A stretch of DNA of 5,776 nt from an uncultured Mycoplasmatota bacterium (GTDB lineage Bacteria; Bacillota_I; Bacilli_A; RF39; UBA660): positions 1-5,776 of the forward strand of contig URDT01000049.1 of NCBI GenBank assembly GCA_900546745.1, written 5' to 3'. The notes below the pieces were generated by a model. That model saw only the letters and a program-made list of their open reading frames with translations. It searched no databases and was not told where the DNA came from. Below are positions 1-4,601 of the stretch, one piece after another. Numbering within the stretch: the first letter of the stretch is position 1; the number at the start of each line of letters is the position of its first letter. The position numbers were made by a program, and so were the translations under genes.

Positions 1-9
1 TAGTTTCAT
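1..9 (-). CDS. start of an unidentified gene (first three codons, Met-Lys-Leu)
   Basis: An ATG at 9-7 on the minus strand is preceded by a near-perfect Shine-Dalgarno (AGAGAGGAGGTG, positions 25-14) with a 6-base spacer after GGAGG. This is the strongest ribosome-binding site in the window, so a real gene almost certainly begins here and runs off the left edge. Only Met-Lys-Leu is visible, so no product can be named. It follows efp on the same strand but lies beyond the efp terminator, so it probably has its own promoter. I found no convincing -35/-10 pair in 22-107; TAGAAT (a weak -10) has no matching -35. Confidence 0.6.
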
Positions 10-107
10 TTTTCACCTCCTCTCTACTTTTATTATTCTACATAACTTTCGTTTTTCCTTTTTTATTAACAAAAAAAGATATGTTTTTCTATCACCACAC
101 ATAATTC

Positions 108-131
108 AAAAAAAAAGAGCATTAAGCTCTT
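108..131 (-). terminator. rho-independent terminator of the rpmG-efp operon
   Basis: Read on the minus strand, AAGAGC (131-126) pairs with GCTCTT (120-115) around a 5-base loop, followed by a run of nine T (116-108). The first stem arm lies inside the last codons of efp and the loop contains its TAA stop, so coding and termination signals overlap. The stem is only 6 bp, but the long U-tract makes it credible. Confidence 0.75.
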
Positions 132-679
132 GATGAATATTTTCCATCTGCCGTTGTAACTAGGATTTTCTCACCTTGTTCAATAAATAGTGGAACTCTA
201 ACTAATAATCCTGTTTCAACATAAGCATCTTTTAAAGCATTGTTTGTAGTATTTCCTTTTACAGCTGGTTCTGTTTGAACAATAGTAAATTCTACTTTGT
301 CAGGCAAAACTAATCCAAGTAATTCTCCTTCAAACATAACAACGTCTACTAACATATTTTCAAGTAAATATTTTTTATCATCTCCAACTTGAGAAGCTGA
401 TAATTCTAATTGTTCATATGTTTCCATATTCATAAAATAATAAGTATCACCAGTATTATATAAATATTGAACACTAGAACGATTAATATTTGCTTTTTCA
501 AACTTAACATTGGTATTGAAAGTTCTTTCTACTGTACCACCAGTTCTTAAGTTTTTAAGTTTCGTTTTCATAAAAGCAGAACCTTTACCTGGTTTTACAT
601 GTAAAAATTCAACAACTTGGTAAATGTTACCTTCAATAATTAAAGTCATACCATTTTTAATATCATTAACATTAATCAT
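122..679 (-). CDS. efp: elongation factor P
   Basis: EF-P binds ribosomes stalled on consecutive prolines, between the P and E sites, and promotes peptide-bond formation in the cytoplasm. The 185-residue length matches the Bacillus subtilis protein as I recall it, and the three-domain layout is intact: a KOW-like N-terminal domain (about 1-62) and two OB-fold domains (about 65-128 and 129-185). The modification loop HVKPGKGSAF (27-36) carries Lys32, the residue that is 5-aminopentanolylated in B. subtilis and beta-lysylated (as Lys34) in E. coli. Other family signatures are KLKNLRTGG (40-48), YLYNTGD, YEQLELS, KYLLEN, the TETGLLVRVPLFI-like stretch and the terminal YSSRA. The ATG start follows AAAGGAGGG with a 6-base spacer. 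It lies 26 bases after rpmG and is probably co-transcribed with it. No modification-enzyme gene is in view, so the Lys32 modification is unknown. Identity is near certain. Confidence 0.98.
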   Translation of the reverse strand: MINVNDIKNGMTLIIEGNIYQVVEFLHVKPGKGSAFMKTKLKNLRTGGTVERTFNTNVKFEKANINRSSVQYLYNTGDTYYFMNMETYEQLELSASQVGDDKKYLLENMLVDVVMFEGELLGLVLPDKVEFTIVQTEPAVKGNTTNNALKDAYVETGLLVRVPLFIEQGEKILVTTADGKYSSRA

Positions 680-705
680 TGTTTACCCTCCTTTACATCA
701 AGATT

Positions 706-873
706 TTATTTTTCTTCTTTATGAACTGTATGTTGTCCACATCTTGAACAGTATTTGTTTAATTCCATACGTTCTGGTGTATTTCTTTTATTTTTTGGAG
801 TACGATAATTCTTTTCTCCACAAACAGTACATTTTAATGTGATGCGTTCTCTATTTTCACCTTTTTTTGCCAT
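706..873 (-). CDS. rpmG: 50S ribosomal protein L33, zinc-ribbon (C+) form
   Basis: A small basic protein of the large ribosomal subunit, near the E site. The 55-residue product begins MAKKGENRERITLKC. It has two CxxC knuckles, Cys15-x2-Cys18 and Cys42-x2-Cys45, which identify the zinc-binding C+ form. It also has the family landmarks NYRTPKNKRNTPERMELNKYC and the terminal HTVHKEEK. The start at 873 was chosen because GGAGG (885-881) lies 7 bases upstream and the protein then has normal L33 length. An in-frame ATG at 936 would add 21 hydrophobic residues foreign to the family, has no Shine-Dalgarno, and lies upstream of the proximal promoter. C+ and C- L33 paralogues are swapped under zinc limitation in some Bacilli; no zinc-regulator site is recognisable here. 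It is first in an operon with efp. Position next to a class B PBP gene is also seen in staphylococci, from memory. Confidence 0.97.
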   Translation of the reverse strand: MAKKGENRERITLKCTVCGEKNYRTPKNKRNTPERMELNKYCSRCGQHTVHKEEK

Positions 874-904
874 ATAGAAACCTCCTTTTTGTAAAGCTAT
901 AGTT

Positions 905-933
905 ATTATAACAAATAATTCTATTTTTTTAAA
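905..933 (-). promoter_or_regulatory. proximal sigma-A-type promoter of rpmG-efp
   Basis: On the minus strand there is a consensus TATAAT (910-905) preceded by TGT, giving an extended -10 (TGTTATAAT). A weak -35, TTTAAA (933-928), stands exactly 17 bases upstream. Transcription would begin near 898 and leave a leader of about 25 bases before the rpmG start, with GGAGG at 885-881. Confidence 0.55.
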
Positions 934-998
934 CATTTTTGTTATACTTTCTTAGCTAAATATACAGAATTTATTGAAAATTCTTGAGCAACGGAACC

Positions 999-1027
999 AT
1001 TATAACATACTTATCCATAAATTTCAA
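999..1027 (-). promoter_or_regulatory. distal sigma-A-type promoter of rpmG-efp
   Basis: On the minus strand, -35 TTGAAA (1027-1022, 5 of 6 consensus) and -10 TATAAT (1004-999) are 17 bases apart, and TGT before the -10 gives an extended -10 identical to that of the proximal promoter. The -35 lies inside the last codons of the PBP gene. Transcription would start near 992, giving a leader of about 120 bases for rpmG. By consensus it is the stronger of the two promoters. Confidence 0.6.
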
Positions 1028-3029
1028 AATATTTTTGACTAATTCTTTGTGTTATTCTTTTATTTACGTAAGATTGATAAGTTGTTTGATAATTATAAGT
1101 ATCTGGTGATACTACAGTAAATGTTGCTTTTGGGTCATCATAAGGTGCATATCCGGCAAAAGTATTAGAAACAGTTTCTGTATCTACTAAACCATCTCCA
1201 TTAGTATCTACAAAGCTTTGACTAGTTCCCGTCTTACCTGCTGGAAGATAATTTTTATCTATATATCCAGAACCTGTACCACCATAAGACATAACAGCTT
1301 TTAATCCTTCTTGAACACGATTTAAATATTGACTATCCGTGTTTAGTTTATTGAGTTCTTCTATTTTATTTTGATAGATTAGTTTTTGAAGTTGACTTTC
1401 GTAGGAATAAACTTCTTTTAATAAATGTAGTTTCATTCTGCTACCATTGTTAGCAATTGTACTAATATATTGTGCTAGCTGAAGTGGTGTATAGTTATCA
1501 TATTGACCAATTGCAAAATCTAATAATAAGCCACTGGTATCATTTTTCCCTTTTAATCCAGTTGATTCATTAGGAAGATCAATTCCTGTTTTTACTCCTA
1601 AACCAAATTCAGCAAAAGTATTTCGATAGATTTCAAAAGCATTATTTAAAATAGCAAAAGGCATATCATAGTAATAAGCTGTATTCGCAACTTTAAATGC
1701 TGTATAAAATTGATAAGTATTTGAAGACATTTTTAAAGCTCGAATATCATCTAATAAGCCTAAATTTGTCCAAGAACATTTTATAGGAGCATTTTTTAAT
1801 TTGACACAAGTATCATATCTTTTCTCACCTATTTTTAAAGCTCCTGTATTATATCCTACAATCTGAGAAGCAGCTTTAATAACCGATCCTACAGTTACTG
1901 AGGAAGTAAAAGTTCCAGGAGTATAGTCATAGATTTGATAAGTTCCATCTTGATTTACAATTTGTTTTCCTGCCATTGCTAGAATTTCTCCTGTTTTAGG
2001 ATCCGTAATAATTGCAAAGGAACGATTATAATATTCTGTATTGGGTTCATTTTTAGCTTTTAACAATTCTTCTTCTAGTATTTGTTCTACAGCTTGTTGT
2101 AAATCGATATCAATGGTTAAAACCAAATCATTTCCTCTATGGCCCTCTTCTATTAAATTTTGTTCACCATTGACTACTTCATATTTATTTTTTATTCCTT
2201 TTAAATAGTCATCATATTGATATTCTAAATAAGAAGTACCTACTCGATCAGTTAAAACATATCCTTTTTTTAAATAATAATCTTTTAAATCTTCAGGAAT
2301 TCCTTTTTCCTGATTTGATACAGTTCCTAAAATGCTTTTAAAAGTATTACCATATAGATAAGAGCGATTCCAATCTAGTCGAACTCCAATCCCTGGTAAT
2401 TCCGTTAATTTGGAAGCAATGGTTGCATATTCTTCATCTGTAACATTCGTATCTTTGATTACTTTTTCAGAATAAGAATATCCTTTATTCATCAAATAAT
2501 AAATATAAGCTGCTTTTTGATCAGTTTCTGTTAATTCTTTTAATTCTTCTTCTGTAATTCTTTCTAATTTTCTTTTTTCAATATCTGTTCCTGTAATTTT
2601 TCGATACTGTAAATCTATTAACTCGCTTTCTGTAATTTTACTTTGAGCTCGATCATGATTCATTTTTGCCCAAAAAGTTCTTTTCATGTTATCAGTTAAT
2701 CTAGAAGCATCTATTTCTAATAAATTAGCAAGTTTATAAGCTAATTTTATTTCTTCATCTGTAGTTAGTTTATTTTTTTTATAAAAAATTACTTTTGTTG
2801 GAGTATTATCGACAATTAATTTATGATTTCGATCATAAATTCTACCTCTTGGTGCTGTTGTTCCTTCTATAATATTTTCACTAGCTTTTTGATACAGATT
2901 AAAATATTGATCATATTTTACAACTTGAATATAAAATAAATCGATGAATAAAATAGTAAATGCTATTACAATAATTCCAATTAAAATATAAAATCGCTTG
3001 TTTTGATTTTTGTGTCTTTTTTGCTTCAT
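1011..3029 (-). CDS. pbpA: class B penicillin-binding protein (PBP2/MrdA-like transpeptidase)
   Basis: A membrane-anchored D,D-transpeptidase that cross-links peptidoglycan outside the cell; this subfamily normally works with RodA in wall elongation. The 672 residues show a basic N-terminus (1-12), one membrane segment (about 13-36), the dimerisation-domain signature APRGRIYDRN (59-68), and a long charged pedestal region (about 85-300) with a Lys/Glu-rich stretch at 130-190. The transpeptidase domain (about 335-672) holds all three catalytic motifs: Ser382-Val-Ile-Lys385 (nucleophile Ser382), Ser435-Ser-Asn437, and Lys599-Thr-Gly-Thr602. There are no PASTA repeats. The protein has exactly two cysteines (408 and 418) and an EF-hand-like loop at 608-616. 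The ATG start follows GGAGG (3041-3037) with a 7-base spacer. No good promoter is visible just upstream, so readthrough from nfo is possible. The symbol follows B. subtilis usage; pbp2, pbp3 or mrdA would be equally defensible. Confidence 0.93.
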   Translation of the reverse strand: MKQKRHKNQNKRFYILIGIIVIAFTILFIDLFYIQVVKYDQYFNLYQKASENIIEGTTAPRGRIYDRNHKLIVDNTPTKVIFYKKNKLTTDEEIKLAYKLANLLEIDASRLTDNMKRTFWAKMNHDRAQSKITESELIDLQYRKITGTDIEKRKLERITEEELKELTETDQKAAYIYYLMNKGYSYSEKVIKDTNVTDEEYATIASKLTELPGIGVRLDWNRSYLYGNTFKSILGTVSNQEKGIPEDLKDYYLKKGYVLTDRVGTSYLEYQYDDYLKGIKNKYEVVNGEQNLIEEGHRGNDLVLTIDIDLQQAVEQILEEELLKAKNEPNTEYYNRSFAIITDPKTGEILAMAGKQIVNQDGTYQIYDYTPGTFTSSVTVGSVIKAASQIVGYNTGALKIGEKRYDTCVKLKNAPIKCSWTNLGLLDDIRALKMSSNTYQFYTAFKVANTAYYYDMPFAILNNAFEIYRNTFAEFGLGVKTGIDLPNESTGLKGKNDTSGLLLDFAIGQYDNYTPLQLAQYISTIANNGSRMKLHLLKEVYSYESQLQKLIYQNKIEELNKLNTDSQYLNRVQEGLKAVMSYGGTGSGYIDKNYLPAGKTGTSQSFVDTNGDGLVDTETVSNTFAGYAPYDDPKATFTVVSPDTYNYQTTYQSYVNKRITQRISQKYFEIYG

Positions 3030-3052
3030 AGATAGTCCTCCATTTAATCATA

Positions 3053-3081
3053 CTAACATTTTTTTATTTTATTCACATAAT
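3053..3081 (+). promoter_or_regulatory. possible promoter of the small + strand gene
   Basis: CTAACA (3053-3058, 4 of 6 to the -35 consensus) and CATAAT (3076-3081, 5 of 6 to the -10) are separated by exactly 17 bases. Initiation near 3088 would put the Shine-Dalgarno (3091-3096) close to the 5' end of the transcript, which is tight. The -10 lies inside the near-palindrome at 3072-3086. Confidence 0.33.
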
Positions 3082-3086
3082 ATGAA
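3072..3086. promoter_or_regulatory. 15-bp near-palindrome in the divergent PBP / small-gene interval
   Basis: TTCACATAATATGAA is an inverted repeat centred on 3079 with a single mismatched pair (3076/3082). It covers the candidate -10 of the + strand gene and sits in the only divergent intergenic interval of the window (73 bases). It could be a repressor operator. It does not match the Fur or PerR box, and such short AT-rich palindromes arise by chance, so this is weak. Confidence 0.22.
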
Positions 3087-3102
3087 ATTAGAGGTGAATA
3101 AT

Positions 3103-3372
3103 ATGTGGAGTGGTATGATTTTAAAGTATATTCAGGCATTAACTTTAGAAGACATTGAAAATTTTGCGAAAAAACAAAATATTATTTTAAAAAGATCAGA
3201 AAGTGAAATTATTCTTAATGAGATTAAAAATAATTTTAATGAAGTTGTTTATCATACAGAGGAAGCAATGGAAAAAATAAAAGATAAGTTAGACTATACT
3301 ACTTATCTTAAATTAAATGAATTAATTGATTTTTATAAAAAGAAATATCCTGATTATTTAAATTATTTATAA
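3103..3372 (+). CDS. small helical protein, probable DUF2624/YqfT family
   Basis: An 89-residue soluble, charged protein of unknown function with no cysteine and no membrane segment. It should fold as a few helices: MILKYIQALTLEDIENFAKK (5-24), a middle helix about 33-47, and a C-terminal stretch (about 66-81) ending KKKYPDYLNYL. The N-terminal pattern 'short helix, LT-x-EDI-x-x-FAK, then alternating Ile/Leu' and the length recall the DUF2624 proteins (B. subtilis YqfT), whose gene lies next to nfo (yqfS). Family placement rests on that pattern plus position, without an alignment. The start at 3103 was chosen because GAGGTG (3091-3096) stands 6 bases upstream. Earlier in-frame ATGs at 3010 and 3082 lack a Shine-Dalgarno, and the first would run antisense through the PBP start. 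It is divergent from the PBP and overlaps the 3' end of nfo by 10 bases. Confidence 0.8.
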   Translation: MWSGMILKYIQALTLEDIENFAKKQNIILKRSESEIILNEIKNNFNEVVYHTEEAMEKIKDKLDYTTYLKLNELIDFYKKKYPDYLNYL

Positions 3373-4271
3373 AATTCTCTAATTTGTTTTAATAAGTCAG
3401 GAGAAAATTGTTTTGTTTTAATCATTTGAATTTCAAATTTATATGGTGGATAACTACGATCTTTTTCTCCTTCTTTTATAGATACGAAAGGTGTTTCTAA
3501 TATTTTAGGAATACCTTTTAATTTTTCATGGTATATTACTTTTATTAAACGATCAAATCCAATTGTTCCAAACCCTATATTTTCATGTCTATCTTTGTGA
3601 GATGCTAAATTATTCTTACTATCATTAATATGTACACAACCAAGCTTTTTTAAACCTATAATACGATCAAATTCTTCTAAAATTTGATCAAATTGTGTAA
3701 GATCATAACCAGCATCATGAATATGACAAGTATCTAAGCAAACACCTATTCTATCCTGATCTTGAATATGATCAATAATTGCTTTTATTTCTTCAAATTT
3801 AGAGCCAACTTCTGTTCCTTTTCCAGCCATTGTTTCTAGTAAAATTATAACATTACCAGGTTGTTCTAATACATGATTCAATGCCTCCGAAATATTGATA
3901 ATGGCTTGATCAATTCCAATTCCAACATGACTTCCTGGATGTAAAACTATTTTTGTAATTCCTAGTGTTTCACAGCGTTTGATTTCTTCTTTTAAAAAGC
4001 GAATTCCAAAATCTGAATTAGTTGGATTTGCTAAATTAATAATATATGGAGCATGAACAATCACATCATGAATATTAATGTAGTTTTCTTCCATTAATTT
4101 TTGACCTTCTTTTGTAAGATCTAAGTTAATTTCTTTTCTTGTAGTATTTTGTGGAGCTCCTGTGTAAAACATAAAAGTATTTGCGCCATAACTTAGAGCT
4201 TCTTTGACAGAACCTACTAATTGAGAATCACTTTTAAAGGATACATGTTGTCCAATTATTAAATTTTCCAT
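3363..4271 (-). CDS. nfo: endonuclease IV (AP endonuclease, base-excision repair)
   Basis: It cleaves DNA 5' to abasic sites and removes 3'-blocking groups, using three zinc ions in a TIM barrel; cytoplasmic. The 302-residue product is full length (about 280-300 is usual). All nine metal ligands of the family are in place: His73 (VHAPYIIN), His111 (LHPGSH), Glu146 (LLETMAGKG), Asp180 and His183 (LDTCHIHDAGYD), His214 (VHINDSKN), Asp227 and His229 (KDRHENIGFG) and Glu259 (ILETP). The N-terminal IGQHVSFK and FMFYTGAPQNT are also typical, close to B. subtilis YqfS. The start is preceded by TTGGTGATAAG, a partial Shine-Dalgarno matching the 3' half of the consensus (GGTGAT), so translation may be modest. 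The gene follows the repeat-protein gene but is separated from it by a strong terminator. No terminator is visible after its own stop. Confidence 0.97.
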   Translation of the reverse strand: MENLIIGQHVSFKSDSQLVGSVKEALSYGANTFMFYTGAPQNTTRKEINLDLTKEGQKLMEENYINIHDVIVHAPYIINLANPTNSDFGIRFLKEEIKRCETLGITKIVLHPGSHVGIGIDQAIINISEALNHVLEQPGNVIILLETMAGKGTEVGSKFEEIKAIIDHIQDQDRIGVCLDTCHIHDAGYDLTQFDQILEEFDRIIGLKKLGCVHINDSKNNLASHKDRHENIGFGTIGFDRLIKVIYHEKLKGIPKILETPFVSIKEGEKDRSYPPYKFEIQMIKTKQFSPDLLKQIREFYK

Positions 4272-4287
4272 CTTATCACCAATTATT

Positions 4288-4316
4288 ACTTTACTATGTT
4301 TTTCTTATTTTGTAAA
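4288..4316 (-). promoter_or_regulatory. weak candidate promoter of nfo
   Basis: TTTACA (4316-4311, 5 of 6 to the -35 consensus) and TAAAGT (4293-4288, 4 of 6) are 17 bases apart. A start near 4281 would abut the Shine-Dalgarno, which weakens the call. The -35 begins within the T-rich tail of the upstream terminator. Confidence 0.28.
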
Positions 4317-4317
4317 C

Positions 4318-4345
4318 AAAAAAGAATTACGCTTGTAATTCTTTT
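4318..4345 (-). terminator. strong rho-independent terminator of the repeat-protein gene
   Basis: On the minus strand, AAGAATTAC (4343-4335) and GTAATTCTT (4330-4322) form a 9-bp stem around the loop AAGC, extendable by two A-T pairs. Six T (4323-4318) form the 3' arm end and tail, followed by GTTT. The outer pairs reach into the TAA stop of the repeat-protein gene. This is the best terminator in the window and isolates nfo from its upstream neighbour. Confidence 0.88.
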
Positions 4346-4601
4346 AATTTGATAGAGTCCACTTAACCTTTTTAGTAGTCGTTCCACTACTAGTAGCTTT
4401 TAATTTAACTGTATTTCCACTAAATGACGTTGTCGAATTATTTTTTACTACTGCACCATTCACATATAATGTAACAGTATCACTACTAGTATTACTCAAT
4501 GTTAATTTTACTTTACTATAACCATAACTATGCACTGTAACAGTAGAAGAGTTTTTAGCATTTAAGTCTTTATTTCCAAACCAAAATGTTCCAGATGGAC
4601 T
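4344..4601 (-). other. C-terminal region of the repeat protein (85 residues), unrecognised
   Basis: This segment runs from SPSGTFWFGNKDLNAKN to the terminal VKWTLSN. Alternating Thr/Val/Lys/Ser strands (STVTVHSY, SKVKLTLSN, DTVTLYVNG, NTVKLKATS, KKVKWTLSN) suggest a small beta-sandwich. It lacks the repeat hallmarks and any sorting motif. I do not recognise the family. It could be a non-covalent wall-binding or ligand-binding module. Confidence 0.55.

Noticed and set aside
624..842. Open frame of 72 codons on the + strand with a hydrophobic product
   Set aside because: It is antisense to efp and rpmG, both unmistakable, has no Shine-Dalgarno, and its hydrophobic look comes from reading AT-rich genes backwards.
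874..936. N-terminal extension of L33 by 21 residues from an upstream in-frame ATG
   Set aside because: No ribosome-binding site, a sequence foreign to L33, and it would start upstream of the proximal promoter. The ATG at 873 has an ideal GGAGG.
940..948. Extended -10 (TGTTATACT) on the + strand
   Set aside because: No acceptable -35 at 16-18 bases upstream and no + strand gene downstream to serve.
966..984. Hairpin between the PBP and rpmG as terminator of the PBP gene
   Set aside because: The stem is 7 bp and mostly A-T, and no T-run follows on the minus strand. It also lies downstream of the distal rpmG promoter. Kept only as a possible leader element.
3047..3075. TATGAT as the -10 of a PBP promoter on the minus strand
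   Set aside because: The best -35 at 17 bases (TGAATA) matches only 3 of 6, and initiation would fall inside the Shine-Dalgarno.
3010..3102. Longer N-terminus for the small + strand protein (starts at 3010 or 3082)
   Set aside because: Neither ATG has a Shine-Dalgarno, and the first would run antisense through the PBP start and its ribosome-binding site. GAGGTG at 3091-3096 fits the ATG at 3103.
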